Shown here: one piece after another, positions 1-13,523 of the stretch
Layout of the letters: the number at the start of each line of letters is the position of its first letter
Numbering within the stretch: the first letter of the stretch is position 1
Source of the DNA: Letharia columbiana
Lineage: Eukaryota; Ascomycota; Lecanoromycetes; Lecanorales; Parmeliaceae
Length of the DNA: 64,000 bases
Direction of reading: 5' to 3'
NCBI RefSeq assembly: GCF_014066305.1
Contig: NW_023501053.1
Span: 762,501-826,500 of the forward strand
Made by a program: the position numbers and the translations under genes
Notes under the pieces: generated by a model
The model's database searches: none
Seen by the model: the letters and a program-made list of their open reading frames with translations, nothing else
What the model was told of the DNA's origin: nothing

Positions 1-3000
1 TCGTTAAGAATAGCGTTATCGAGAAAGAAGTATTTATAATAAAAGAATATATTAAAGAAATCGATATAATTCGATAAGAGCTTATAAGATATTAATAAAG
101 CGTATAGAAAACGTAGTCGAAGTTTTATAATAAGAATTATAAATCGTAAAGATTTAATCGCGATAATCTTATTATACTTTTTATAAAAAATTTGAAGTAA
201 AAAAAATTAAGTAAAAAGCTTTCTAATAAGCTAATTAATTCGTTTTATATTTAAAAGTATATTAAAACGTAAGCGTATCGACTATAGCTATCGCTTACTT
301 ATTAAATCTACTCTATTTTTTATATATTATTATTAAAACTATATAAACGAAGATTAAAAGATTTAGATATTCCTTAATATTTTATTTCTAAACTAATAAA
401 AGATAATAAAGAGTATTTAATAAAATTTATATATAAAAAGCGTATAAGAAAGAATAAGATAAAATATCTTATTTAATAAAAAGATTATTTTAAGAAGTAT
501 AATAAATAGCTTAATAAAGAAGTTATAGAAAATATATAAAATCTAATTAATAAGTCTAGTAAGTAGAGCTTATAAGTATAAAACGCGTAGAATATAAATA
601 TCGAAAAAGGGCTTAAAGACTAACGATTTTAAAAAATATTTAAAGATAAAGAACTTAGCTATAAAGAGTTAAATCTCGAATATTATAATAAAAAATAATA
701 TTAAAAAAACTAATAAAAAGTATTAATACTCGAAGATAATAAAGAAAAGACTATATTATTAGATATAATAGATATTATAATATTAAATATATATACGTAA
801 AACGGCGGGCTAGTTAAATCTCTTAAATATATTAAAGATATTATTATTCGACGTTATTATTATCAAGATTATCTCTTAAACCGCCCTTATAAATAAATCT
901 TATCTTATTATTTATCTTATTATTCTTATTATCTTTCTTCTCCTCTTCTTTCTCTTTATTCTCTCTCTTCTTTTTATCTTTACTATTATTTATCTTACTC
1001 TTATTATCTCTACTCTTAAAATTTAAATTTAATTTAAATATTAAAAAAGATATATTTATTAAAGAAAGATTAATTTAAAGTATACTTAATATAGATATAA
1101 AGAATAAGAAATAAATATAAAAAGTATAGATATATACGATAAATCGTATAACGTTATATATACTTATTAGAATATCTAGAATCTTTTAAAGAATCTTCGC
1201 TTTATTAAGCGAAGCCGCTTCGCTATTTAACTTCTTCTTTATTTTTAAATAATTTTTAATATATTAAATAATCGTTAAGATTATATTAAAGTATTTATAA
1301 TAATCTTAAGTCGCGTAATAGATATAAAATTAAGAATATCGAAAATAAAAATATAATAAATAATATAAGTATATTATAAGCTAATATAGATTATAGCGTT
1401 AATATCGGTAATAATATATTTATTTATCGAAATCTTTTAAGAAAATTAGTAGGCGCTATAAATATATCTATTACGCGTTATTTATATAAAAACTTATTAT
1501 AATATAATTATTACGAAGACGAGTATAATAATAATACTTTATAATTATATTTTTATTATTATTAAATATAATATTATATAAGCGAGTAGTATACTAAAAA
1601 GCTTATCGCGTATAGTAATAGTAGATATTCTTATTTAGTATCGATAAGAGCTTAGCGCTTTAAAGAGCTATTATAATATATTATAATTATTAACGCGTAA
1701 GAAATATATATATAATAATAAGATCTTTTAAGAACTTATTACTAATAGCTATAACGTCTATATAATATCTTAATTAAATATATATTTATTATATATTTAT
1801 TATAGAGAACATAGATTATTAAGAGTAATAAAGAAGTATTAATAAAATAAAAGACTTTTTAGAGAAAAAGTAAATATTATTATAATTATATATTAATTAT
1901 ATATAGCGTTATATATCTAAATTATAATATTAATAATTACTCTATATATTATTATAACTATATCTAATCTATAAAAGTATATCTAATATTATCTATAGAC
2001 GTTATATACTTTTATTATATATTTATAATATATTATATTTACGCTATACTATTATAAGAAACTCTTTCTCTTCTTTTTCTATAAGATTTAAAGAGTTTTA
2101 ATAAATCTTCTAATAATAAGAAAATATTCTTTCTATACTTAGATTAAAGAACGAATCTTTAAAGAAAGAAGGTAATTATTAGAAAAGAGGCTTAAGAGTT
2201 CTAAGTAAGAGAACTCTAGATTATTTAGCTTATATACGTTTAATATACGCTTAATAAAGTCTTAACGAAGTCTTAGCGAATAAACTTAAGTAAGCGATTT
2301 CCCTCGATCTTTCTTTACTTTCTTAAAAATTAGTTTTATTATTAAATTAATATATAAATATATCTATCTCTCTAATTTCATATTACTATATAACTCTAAG
2401 ACTTCTATTACTCTTATTCGACGTATTACTAGAAAGACTTATTCTCATTAAGAAGCATATTAATATAAGTAGCGATTAAGTTCTACTAAGAAGTAAGCTC
2501 TAGAATTATAGATTCTATAGATAATAGAATAGAATTAATCTTTAAGAGTTATCTCTATTAGATATATAATTAATAAAATACTAATAGAAAAAAATAATTA
2601 TAAAAAATTAGATATAAATTAAGTAATAAGCTTTTTAAGACGTTATTTAAATCTATAAAGTCGATTTAATTAGTTATTAAATAAAGAATATATTATAACT
2701 TATAATTTATAATTTAATAAAGTTATTATAATAATTTTAACTTATAAAACTAATAATTTAGAAGTACGATATTTAGACGATTAATATATATAATATAAAT
2801 AAGAAAAGATCTACTCTTAATTCTATTAATAAAATAAGAGTTATATATTTTAAATATAATATATATATATATAAAGCTTAGAATAGAAGTAAAGAATAGA
2901 TATCTCTTATTAAATGTATATCCGCTGATGAAAGGCTTCTTATATTATTTATTATCTTTAAAGAAAAGCGTTAAATAAAGGCCTAATATAAGATCTTAAA

Positions 3001-6000
3001 GGATAAAGTTATATAAATTATGATAAGTGAAAATGGTTGGATAAATAACGTCTTAGATCTAGAGTGGTTTATTAGATATATATAAGTCATATCTTTTTAT
3101 ATATAGAGCTTCTAACTTACTTCTTATAGATCCTTTAAGCTATAGACTCGATAAACTATTAAAGAATAGTATCGTCTTCTTATATTTAATAGATATATAT
3201 TATATATTAATATTAAGATTATTAAATTCTATACTAATAACGATATTATTCTTTTATATCTATCTATTTATATTATATATATTCTTTAACTACTAAATAT
3301 CGAATTTTTTTAATCTTTAATAACTATATATTATAAATATCTAGAGAAGAATATAAAGCTTAAAAGTAATTATATAATAAATAAAATAGATTTTATTTAT
3401 TAAGGGAAATAATATGGTGTGACTCATATATGAGATATTTAAAATAATAATAATTAAATATCTAAATAGTTATATAAAGAATAGTAATCTTTTTTTTAAA
3501 ATAAAGAAAAATAATAAAAAAAGATTTATAGAAATAGTATTAAAAATAATAATTAAAATAATATATATAATTAAGAATTATAATAGAGATAATATTATTA
3601 ATCTTTTATTTCTTAATATTTTAAAATTATTTAATAATATCTCTTATTAAAAATTACTTTATAATTAAAAAAAAAGAAACTTTGAATTTATTAATAAAAT
3701 AAATTAAAAGCTTTTTAAAAGATAAAGCTATATCTATTATATTAAAAAGAAGAATTAATATAATAAAATTTATAAAAATTAATATATTATAAAATTCTTA
3801 ATATTATTAATTTTATTTCTATTTTAAAATATATTATTTATTAAAAAATATTTTAAAATTAAGTTTTAATTATATATTCGTTTATTAACATTTTTATAAA
3901 TAATCCCTATCTAATATATATCCAATAGACCTAATTAAAAAAATTATAAAGTTTTTAAATAAATTTATAAGATTTATTTTAAATAAGTAAGAAACTATTA
4001 TTACTATAAACGAGATTAATAAAACTATTAAGATCTCGATAATTAAGATCTTAAGTAGAAATTAAGTAGATATAGCTTTTCGTAGTTAGCATAAATCTAG
4101 AATTAACTCTACTATCGTATTTATACTTAATTAATAAAGCTATTTAAGTTTAACGACGAATCGAGTATTTATTAAAGACTTAATTTAAAATAATAAAAGA
4201 TTATATTAATTTCGAATTTAACGTAATCGTTTTAATTAAGACTCTTTAATAATATATAATATCTTCTAAACGTAGCTCGTAATATCTTTTTTATTAATTA
4301 TATCTTTTCGAGTATAATAATACGTCTTTAGCTAAATAATAAGATCGATATAGCGAGATCTAAATTACTTAAGAATTACGATATACTATAGCTTAATAGT
4401 AGTAACTTAGTTTAAATCTAATTTAAAGACGTTTATAAATTTATAATAGTATTATTTAAATACTATTTTCTTTAATACTATATTAAGATAAATTTATATT
4501 AATCGATAACTCTTATAACTAGCTACGCTTTAAATACGATTAATAAATACTTATATATTATCGATATCGTCAAATTCGTTAATCTCCTCTAGTCTTTATC
4601 TCTTATCTTTTAATTATAGAACGGAGATTATAGTAGATAAGATTTACTATTAAGAAGGTTAAGAAGACTAAGAAGAAGGCTAATTTAATTACTACGAAGT
4701 TATTTACGAGATAAATAAAGAAGATCTTAATCTAACTTTAGCTATTTTAATATTTATTCTTTCTTTTATAATAGCTATATTAATAGCTATAATAGTAGCT
4801 AAGATAGTATTTATATTAATAATAAAACGCTATATTATTACTTCTAGATCTAATATAGTTATAAATAGTACGTTATCGCCGACAACTTATTTCTCGATCT
4901 CTTATAATTACTTTTAATCTCTTATAGAGTTAGATATAATAAGATCGACAGGCCTATCAAAAGAATCGATTTAAATATAGATTTTTGTTAAAAGATACTC
5001 GATAACGCGAGTATATTAGAGGTTCGACTTAAAGCGTTATACTATTAGATATTAATATAAACTTTACGTAAACGTCTAATAACGCCTAAATATTCTATAA
5101 AGTAAGATTAGATATTACTATTATTTATTAAGAAATAATATAATATAACTTATATATATAGTATAATATAAAGATATTAATTATTCTATATAGTTTATAG
5201 ATATATATATACGAAGAGAGGCGCGCTAAGGTCTAATTAGAAAGGTATATCGAGTATAAGGAATTAATCCGTAATATTATTTAATTAATTTAAATTAAAA
5301 ATTAAGATTTCTTAAATTTCTTTATAATTATTAATCTTTATAGTCTATAGCTTTTATAATCTTTTTTTATAATATTAAATAATTAATTTTAAGAATTTTA
5401 GAAGATTTTAATTAAGATATTATAAGATATAATATAAGTTAAGAATATACGTTTAACGTTAAAAAGTTACCTCGACTATTATATAATCGCTAAGATTTAT
5501 TAAAAAATCTTAAGAATTTAATAAATTTTTATTTTACTATATAGTAGATAATTAGAATATTTTAAAAATTAAAAATTATAATCTTTATTATATCTTTTAA
5601 TAGTTATAAAGTTTTTAGAAAATTATAATTTATTATTATAAAGTTATTTTAGAAGTTTTATTTTTTAATTTTCGAGAGAGAAATACTTACGAAAACTTTT
5701 TTATTTTCTAATAATTAAAAAGCTTACTTTCTTAATATCTAAGAGTTAAAATTCTAAATAGCTTCTACGCTAAGAGGCTAGTAACTAATTAGATTATCGA
5801 ATTTCATTATTTTTAGTCTAAAATATATCTTATCTCTTTATTTTCGATCTAAACGCGGGTATATACGGGTACGTTTAAAAGAGGAAAGAAAGTAGTAATA
5901 AAAGAACTTCAAAATTCTTAAATCTATCTTTTTTAAATTCTTTTCTTTTATGAAAATATAATAATAAACTAAGTACGTAGAGTTATAAAGTTAATTATAC

Positions 6001-6090
6001 GCTTTTAAATAGTATAGCGTAAACGAAATTTAATAAAGTATTCGTAAAGATATACTAAAAACTAAGACTTTTACTTAAATTATTAAGTTT
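1..6090. repeat. RIP-degraded AT-rich repeat block
   Basis: About 6 kb of very AT-rich sequence with no credible open reading frame on either strand. CA and TG dinucleotides are almost absent (the first line of 60 bases has none), while TA, CG and CT remain common. This is what RIP leaves after converting CpA to TpA on both strands of duplicated DNA. It is therefore probably one or more old transposons, but the class cannot be recognised. Short islands near 2915-3080 and 3405-3435 keep some TG and CA and may mark younger or less mutated pieces. The block continues off the left edge. Confidence 0.85.
5325..5676 (-). repeat. Diverged repeat, copy A (inverted match at 50.7 kb)
   Basis: This stretch aligns by eye, as reverse complement, with 50698-51030. 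Shared blocks include GTTAAAAAGTTACCTCGAC and AGTAGATAATTAGA, and both copies end at AATTTTCGAG. The copy here is more AT-rich and shows more T where the other copy has C. It is a fragment of a dispersed family that was mutated independently in the two places. The family identity is unknown. Confidence 0.75.
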
Positions 6091-6242
6091 ACGAGAAGAG
6101 CCTCTTCGACAGAAGCCCTCGAAGAGTTCTCCAAGAGCCTCCGGAGGGTTAGGGGGTTTCAGAGAGTCTCCCTCTAAGTATATCAAATAAATTACAACGT
6201 CTCTCTCGATTCTCAGTGAAATATCAATATACTACGCAGCTT
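6091..6242. other. Boundary between AT-rich block and gene space
   Basis: Base composition returns to normal within about 100 bases, starting with a GC-rich stretch near 6100-6175. No gene is seen. The stretch is the 3' flank of the Mpo1-like gene, whose stop codon lies about 150 bp from the mutated block. Confidence 0.6.
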
Positions 6243-7004
6243 CTACTTTGCTTTGCCATTCGTTGCAGAGCCATTGCTTTGCCCCTGTGACTTCCGGTAT
6301 CTTTCCACCTCCTTTTCGACTGCGCTGTCCACCCGTGATTTCAACTCGGGCCGATAACCAATAGAAAACAAGACCTCCATCCAGACGAAGAACGGCGCTA
6401 AGAACAAAGCCTGAACCAGGTTATCTAGTAATGCGGGTGCCCTTCCTTCGAATACGCCATGACCGAGAAATTGAGTGACCCAACTTGAGACAAAGATGCC
6501 CACCGCCCAATAGTTTGCTGTCGCACCGTAGGTAGTGGTCAGGTAGTCTGAGTAGGCAGTTCCCGCTAGCAAAAGAGGTGCTAAAAGGCCTCCAGCCACA
6601 GGCTCCATCAGAATATAGAGTATTGCGTATATCAAGGTAGCAATAGTCCCCAGATTTGGAGGAAGGTTCGGTATAACAAGCCATCTTGGCATAGGCACCA
6701 GCGAGGGTGTATTGGTGCCCTGATTTTTTTTGAGTATATTCTCAAAGAATGAATGGCTGAGATCTCATACGAGTAAAAAAGACGTCATCAAGATCATCGG
6801 CACACAGACTATGTGGATGGCTTTGTTGGCCTTGAGAAGGAAGTGGTCAGGGAGATTTCGATCCCGTTCAACTCGGTTCGGGGGCTGCTCTTACAGTAGT
6901 GTGGTGATACGAGCCATACTGGTGTAGTGTCAGCATTGGAGTAGCCATGCGCTTTCTCAGCGTGGACTTACGAACAAAAGCTGTTTTTCAAGGTTGAGAG
7001 ACAT
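6243..7004 (-). CDS. Mpo1-like (DUF962) ER membrane dioxygenase
   Basis: Four exons, 7004-6972, 6918-6895, 6830-6771 and 6719-6243, joined at GT-AG sites in phase 0, give 197 aa. The start MSLNLEKQLLF, the second-exon YGSYHH, the KAIHIVCVP segment and the GHGVFEGRAPAL segment in the last exon are the conserved blocks of the DUF962/Mpo1 family. The histidines in these blocks are the expected iron ligands. Yeast Mpo1 is an ER iron(II) dioxygenase that removes one carbon from 2-hydroxy fatty acids made during phytosphingosine breakdown. Several hydrophobic segments fit a multipass membrane protein. The C-terminus is a charged tail rich in Ser, Asn and Lys. The gene is divergent from ATP1, with 308 bp between the start codons. 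Function is inferred from the family. Confidence 0.85.
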
Positions 7005-7312
7005 GTTGAAGTCTACAGAAAGGAATGGTAGGATACGTGAGCTAGGAAGTGGTTCGTAGAATCATGACCTTGCAGGAGAGTGAGCACTTCGCAAAACGAA
7101 TGCGTGATGGTTGATGCTTGAGCCTGAAATGCTGTTATTGCAGAAAGAGCTAGAGGCTTGGCGCGATTTCTGGATCTCCTCTTCTAAAAGCGTTGCCAAC
7201 CACGAACCTCACTCCGAGGATCCACATCTCATCCCAATCCTTCTTTCGCCTCGGTCAATTGCATTGGCAATTTGTCCCTTATTTTCTTTGCTGTTTTTAA
7301 ACTCCACTCAAG
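7005..7312. promoter_or_regulatory. Shared upstream region of Mpo1-like gene and ATP1
   Basis: 308 bp separate two divergent start codons, so both promoters must lie here or overlap the other gene's 5' leader. A T-rich stretch lies just before the ATP1 start. No TATA box stands out. Open frames here are not gene-like. Confidence 0.5.
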
Positions 7313-9360
7313 ATGATTAGGAATGCTTTGAGGCAGAGCGCCCGTACGGTCGGGGCAGTCTCTGTCCCTAGTAGACTCGCCTTGGTAAGCTACAAACAAA
7401 TTCTTACTCTTGTGCTAGCGACTCGGCAATATGTGATACAATCCCTGAGGGTGCCATTGCCCTCTTATCAAGCTATACACTTGTTTTAGCTGCTCGATGG
7501 CCCCCACTAGCAGCAGAAAACTGATCACATCGTTGGACACAGAATCGATGCACAGCTGCAGCAGCGCTCAATGCAGCGTCAAGACAAGCCCGAAGCTATG
7601 CTTCAGAGGCAAAAGCCTCGCCGACAGAGGTCTCTTCGATCTTAGAGCAGAGAATCAGAGGTGTTCAGGAGGAAGCCGGCCTTGCCGAAACTGGTCGTGT
7701 CTTGTCCGTTGGGTACGTGACATTTCTGAGATCAAGATGCTAGAACGAAGTGGCGGAAACTGACCGGCTTGCACTTAAGTGACGGTATTGCCCGGGTTCA
7801 TGGAATGAACAATGTCCAGGCCGAAGAACTGGTCGAGTAAGTCTAAGACTCTAGGGCAGTGATATAGATACTCATTCCCAGATAGATTCGCTTCAGGGGT
7901 CAAGGGCATGTGCATGAACCTCGAAGCTGGTCAAGTTGGTGTCGTGCTCTTCGGTTCGGATCGTCTCGTGAAGGAAGGCGAAACCGTCAAGCGTACCGGA
8001 GAGATTGTTTGTGCCACTACCTTCCTCCACAAATCCTTGTCTTACAGCTCCCTAGGTCGATGTACCCGTTGGCCCCGCGCTCCTTGGTCGCGTTGTGGAT
8101 GCGCTGGGTAACCCTATTGATGGCAAGGGCCCAATCAAAACGACGGAGAGATACCGAGCTCAACTTAAGGCACCTGGTATTCTGCCTCGTCACTCTGTCA
8201 ACCAACCAGTCCAAACTGGTCTCAAGTCTATCGATGCTATGGTGCCGATTGGTCGTGGACAGCGTGAGCTTATCATTGGAGATCGCCAGACTGGAAAGAC
8301 TGCGGTTGCCCTCGACGCCATGTTGAACCAGAGACGCTGGAACAATACCGATGACGAAGCCAAGAAGCTCTACTGCGTGTACGTTGCTGTTGGCCAAAAA
8401 CGATCTACCGTGGCGCAGCTGGTTAAGACTCTCGAGGAGAATGACGCGATGAAGTACTCCATTATTGTGGCCGCGACAGCTTCTGAAGCTGCTCCTCTGC
8501 AGTACATCGCACCCTTCTCAGGATGTGCAATGGGCGAGTGGTTCCGTGATAACGGCAGGCATGCGGTCATTGTCTATGATGATTTGACCAAGCAAGCCGT
8601 CGCTTACCGCCAAATGTCCCTATTGCTTCGTCGACCACCAGGGCGTGAGGCCTACCCTGGAGAGTAAGTAGCTTGCACTTAAAATTTCTTCAGCGTCGTC
8701 CTTTGCTGACTGCTGCTCAGCGTCTTCTATCTGCACTCGCGTCTACTCGAACGTGCCGCCAAGCTCAACGACAAGCACGGTGGTGGCTCCCTGACTGCGC
8801 TGCCTATCATCGAGACACAAGGTGGTGATGTGTCTGCTTACATCCCTACGAATGTCATTTCCATCACAGACGGCCAGATCTTCTTGGAAGCCGAGCTTTT
8901 CTACAAGGGTGTCCGTCCTGCCATCAACGTCGGTCTTTCAGTCTCCCGTGTCGGTTCCGCAGCTCAGTTGAAGGCAATGAAACAAGTCGCTGGGTCCCTT
9001 AAACTCTTCTTGGCACAATATCGTGAGGTTGCCGCCTTCGCCCAATTCGGTTCCGATCTTGATGCCGCCACAAAGCAAACACTGAACCGTGGTGAGCGTC
9101 TGACCGAGCTGCTGAAGCAGAAGCAGTATCAACCAATGGCCGTCAATGAGATGGTTCCTCTTATCTACGCAGGAGTCAACGGGCATCTCGACAATGTTCC
9201 CGTGGCCAAGATTCTTCAATGGGAGGCAGACTTCCTGTCGCACCTGAGAAACAACGAGTCCGATCTCCTTGCATCGATCGATAAAGAGGGTCAGGTCACC
9301 AAGGAAATAGATGGCAAATTGAAGGATGTTGTGCAGTCGTTTACTAAGAGCTTTACTTGA
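7313..9360 (+). CDS. ATP1: Mitochondrial F1 ATP synthase subunit alpha
   Basis: Six exons, 7313-7384, 7543-7712, 7780-7836, 7886-8006, 8056-8663 and 8721-9360, splice to 555 aa, close to the fungal norm. The N-terminus is rich in Arg, Ala and Ser ([16 protein letters not shown]) and is a typical matrix-targeting presequence. The Walker A loop GDRQTGKT is at residues 215-222. The [13 protein letters not shown] segment precedes it, and the nucleotide-binding [15 protein letters not shown] segment follows in the last exon. Alpha subunits carry the non-catalytic nucleotide sites of F1 and contribute the arginine finger to beta. Intron 1 is 158 nt, long for this window. The acceptor at 7542 was chosen because an in-frame stop at 7522-7524 excludes earlier ones. 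Confidence 0.96.
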
Positions 9361-10106
9361 GAGGAAATTCAAAGTATGAAACCCTTCAATCATATTGCAG
9401 ACAGGCGCTGATGGCATCCAAGTTGTAACATACACAGCAGACCCTCTTGCCTCATGTTATCAACCCTTCTGTACGCTGAGGATAGTAAGAGCTGCATCTA
9501 TGCTTTACACGCTGTGTCAATGCGTTTTTTTCCTACTATTCGCAAGATGGGAAGCTACACTGGTATTGGTGACTGTCTGTATTTAGAAGCAAGACTCGGT
9601 CTGTTCAATCTAGCCATTGTAGTCTTTCTGTGAGAGAGTTTCGTAGTCAGCCTTACGAGAAAGTAGCCGGCTGGGTCGGCGTTAAGGTTCTGCTTCGATC
9701 TCTGAACTTGATGAAGAGCTGAAGCGCCAATGAGTTATTCACCATCGCTGGTAATGGTAACGCACACCTTCCAGATACATCCTAACATTGAGGCCAAGGC
9801 TCTGAATAGACTAGCAGCTTTTGTCGGCTTTAGTGATTGGCCAGGGGAGCCTAGGATTCGACTCCTACATTACTCCACCACGGAGCATCAATACCTCAAA
9901 ACCATCTCTATCCAAGCCAAAAGGTCTCGGCGCACGGTGTGCGCCTGTGATTAAGACAGAATAACGCTCTATCAGTCGCCTGTCACTTTGCCATCCAAGA
10001 AGAGAACACGTCGCGAGCGTGTATTTGCAGAAACTTGGAAAGCGGACGACAACACTTGCGCCGCAGAGATTTTGAAGACGTTGACTGTGTTTAGGCAGAA
10101 GGACGT
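9361..10106. other. Intergenic, ATP1 to zinc-cluster gene
   Basis: About 745 bp holding the ATP1 3' flank and the promoter of the downstream transcription factor. No gene is recognised. Short open frames on both strands look like chance. Confidence 0.5.
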
Positions 10107-12946
10107 ATGAATTTCGGATTTGCTTGGGTGCCACCCCCTGGGCCTCCAGCGCAAAACGATCAACAGACGCTTCGACTATCCCCACAAGACTCGACCACCC
10201 CAAAGATGACTCCAACCCCTCCATCAACGACGACTACGAGCAGTGGTCAGTTCTCTCCCGATGGACAATACCGAGTGGTGAGGAAGAGAAACAGAGTACC
10301 ATTGTCCTGCGCTCCTTGCAGAAACAGAAAGTGAGGTCCCAGATTCCACGTACTGATAACGCGTCTACTAAGATAGCTGGCATTGTTTAGAAGAAAGGGG
10401 GCTGATGCTGACTTTCTTAGGCTCAAGTGCAACAGATCTCAACCATGCGAAAACTGTGTCAAGCGTGGAGATGCCATGTCTTGCTCTTATGCTGCACCAG
10501 GAAGTCGCAAGAAGCAATCTGCATCTTCGCAATCTAGCAACTCTCCAGATGACATGCAGAATCGTATTGACCGCCTCGAGGGTCTGGTACTCTCTTTGAT
10601 GACGAACGGCTCTCAATCTGCAGGTCCAGCGGCAGCCCAACGAGCGTTATCCCTGAACTCTACCTCAGGATCCATGGAGTATCCGCAGGATGTGGACGTA
10701 GATGTTGATGGAGAATACGAGGACAACGGCGTTGTCAGAGGATCAGGAGAGGACGAGAGTGAGACTGATCAAGTCGTCCAATCGCTTGGAGTCATGAAGG
10801 TCGACAACAACAAGTCTATGTATTATGGGGAAGCTCATTGGGCTGCTATCTTACACGATATCAAGGAGGTCAAGAACTATTTTTCAGAGCACAAGAAGCA
10901 GTGGGAAGACCAAATGGTCAAGGTGCAAGAAGCCAAGAACCGTGTTGACTCAGCGCCGCAAGGCCCGACTTTCTTGTTTGGAGGATCAAAACCACCACCT
11001 TACTCGGATTTACTCGCGCAGTTACCAAAACGAACCGTGACAGATAAGCTCGTCTCCCGGTACTTCAACTCGTATGATCCAGCAGTCCATATCCTGCATC
11101 CTCCGTCATGGCAGAGGAATTACGAAAAACATTGGGAGAATCCCCATAAGAGTGGGGCGGCATGGCTCGGACAAATTTTCGCTATCATGTGTTTGGCAAT
11201 GCATTCGTACTTTCGAATGGATGATGAGCCCCCCGAGTTCCGGGGCAAGTCTCTTGCTTTGGCTGCAAATTATCGAGCTCTTACCGGACAGTGTCTTTTG
11301 CTTGCCGACTTCACCAAGCCTGTCAATCACATGATCGAGACTTTGGTGCTCCACCTCCATTGCGAATATGCTCGGAATCGTGATGCTGAGGTTGGAACGT
11401 GGGTATTAGTAGGCATGATAGTCCGGCTAGCTATGCGTATGGGCTATCACCGAGACCCAAAACACTTTCCCAACATCACACCGTTCCAAGGGGAATTGCG
11501 AAGACGAGTGTGGACATTCGTGCGACAATCAGATCTTCTCTTCTCTTTTCAGATCGGGTTGCCGAGCATGATTCGATTGGGTGATTGTGACACAGAACTT
11601 CCTCGAAACCTTTACGATGATGAATTCGACGAGGATTCAAAGATTCTCCCCCCCTCGAGACCCGCGTCAGAGCCTACTCCCGTATCATACATGTGCGCGA
11701 AAGCTAACATCGCATTCGCATTTGGGAAGGCGGTCGAGAAATTACACTCTGTATCGACATCCTCGTATGACGAAATTATGACTCTAGATCGCGATCTGAG
11801 AGAAGCTCGTGCAGAATTCCCTCCACATCTTCGTCTTCGAAGCATAGAAGATTCTATGATGGACCCTGGAGCTCTAGTCATGCAACGCTTCTATTTATCA
11901 ATCTTGTATCACAAAGGTCAATGTGTTCTTCATCGAAAATTCCTCGCGAGAGCGCGCGAGAATAACCGCTACGCTCACTCTCGACGTACCTGCGTTGACT
12001 CATCAATGGAGCTTCTCAGCCACCAGGCGACCCTGCATTATGAATCGCGTCCTGGTCGTCGCCTCCACGGCATGAAGGTCTTCATCAGCTCGATCACAGC
12101 AGCGGACTTCCTACTTGCTGCTATGATTGTCGCTCTTGATCTCTGCTACGGGGCGGAAACAGAAGGCGGCGGCCAAAGCTCTGGCGACATGTACACCTGG
12201 GGACTGGAAAGACGAGCGGACATGGTTCGGGCGCTCGAAGTTTCCAATGACATTTGGAAAGAGACGAAGGATCAGTCAATGGAGGCCTTCAAAGCGTCTG
12301 AACTTCTGACTGTCATCTTGAACAAAATGAAGTATAGTAGAAACCAAGCCGCTGGACGAACACCGCAAAACCCCTTCCCATTTTCCGGCCCACCCAACGG
12401 CACAGATGGGCAGACTTTCGGACTACCAGGGGAGGAGAAGCCCGAGCACTCTGCAGCCATGACACTAGGCATGCTTAGCAATGGCGGGATGACGCCTAAT
12501 TCTGCGTCGATGTTCAATGGGGCATTTCCTTCTACAGGGGGTGTTAGTTCTAACATGGGGGATATGCAGTCTTCAGGATTGACGCCAGGCTACTCACTGG
12601 AGCAAGCTGGTAACGGCATACCCTCTGTGCCGAGCCCACTCTCGTTCTTTGGCAATGGAAATCTAGCGGGTGACATGCCCGCGAACTTGGATTGGGTAAG
12701 TGCAAACAGTCGCGTATGACCAATGAAAATGCTAATGTCCGCGCATAGGATGCATGGGATTCCTACGTCCAGAATGGGAGTCTTGACACTGGGATTCAGG
12801 GTTGGCCCGCGAGCATGGACCCGGCACTGATGACATCGGCGGTAGATGGACAGGCGCAGATGCCGCAAACGTCTAGTACCTCGTTCAATGGTTCTGGAGG
12901 AATATTCATGGGGGTCAGCACTCCCCCAGGCAACATGCCTATCTGA
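10107..12946 (+). CDS. Zn(II)2Cys6 fungal transcription factor
   Basis: Three exons, 10107-10330, 10421-12695 and 12749-12946, give 898 aa. The zinc cluster spans the first intron: cysteines at 68, 71, 78, 84, 87 and 96 give the canonical CX2CX6CX5CX2CX8C spacing, preceded by the basic RKRNR. Acidic and Ser-rich stretches follow. The middle region (roughly residues 280-560) matches the fungal-specific regulatory domain, with AMRMGYHRDPKHFP and RRRVWTFVRQSD. The C-terminus is a Gly/Ser/Asn-rich tail ending after an intron in DAWDSYVQ, a likely activation region. It should be a nuclear DNA-binding regulator. Its targets cannot be told from the sequence, and no metabolic cluster adjoins it. Confidence 0.93.
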
Positions 12947-13523
12947 GCGTCACCGGCTCCTGTTGTTCGAGCACGAGGCGCTGTTGGGCATGCAATAGCA
13001 ATGGGTTGGAGGTCATCAGGCCTTGATGAAATCCCGAATGTGGAGGCGTTATGGCGACCGCGAGGGAATCGCCTTATGAGCTGGCAAGAAGCAAAGATAC
13101 CACTTGTGGCAATTCGCAGGTTTGCCGCAAGAACAAGCCTGGAACATGCTTGCACTTAAAACGACTCATATTTTTGCGAAGCTGGAGACACGCTGTAACA
13201 AAACATAACCACCCCACTCGAATTATTTGATGTGCTCTGACTATCTCGACGCGTAGGTTCCTCGAGCCCTGGCGTATGCAAAATACATATCTTCATTCAC
13301 TGGTTTATTCTTTTCTTTCAAAGCTGCGATTACCTTAAAGTAGTCTGCACTCTGCCTGCCAACTGCCGAGTTCAAATTTTGTGCACATGTATCTACCCGC
13401 GCAACACGCGCGCCAAAAAAGTAAACAAGACCTCCCCACCAAATCTTCGTCATCTTACATTTCCCCTCACAAACCACTCCAAACAGACAATTTGCATAAT
13501 TGTCTTCTTCCACACAGTGAACG
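12947..13523. other. Intergenic, zinc-cluster gene to NTF2-like gene
   Basis: 577 bp with the 3' flank of one gene and the promoter of the next. A CT-rich stretch lies just before the downstream start. No gene is seen. Confidence 0.5.

Noticed and set aside
1..6090. Search for a transposase or reverse transcriptase frame in the AT-rich block
   Set aside because: Stop codons occur every few codons in all frames, and no motif survives well enough to name an element class.
9830..9880. Possible tRNA B-box (GGATTCGACTCC) in the gap after ATP1
   Set aside because: The T-arm would need a six-base loop or an A-C pair at 53-61, and no matching A-box or acceptor stem is found upstream on either strand.
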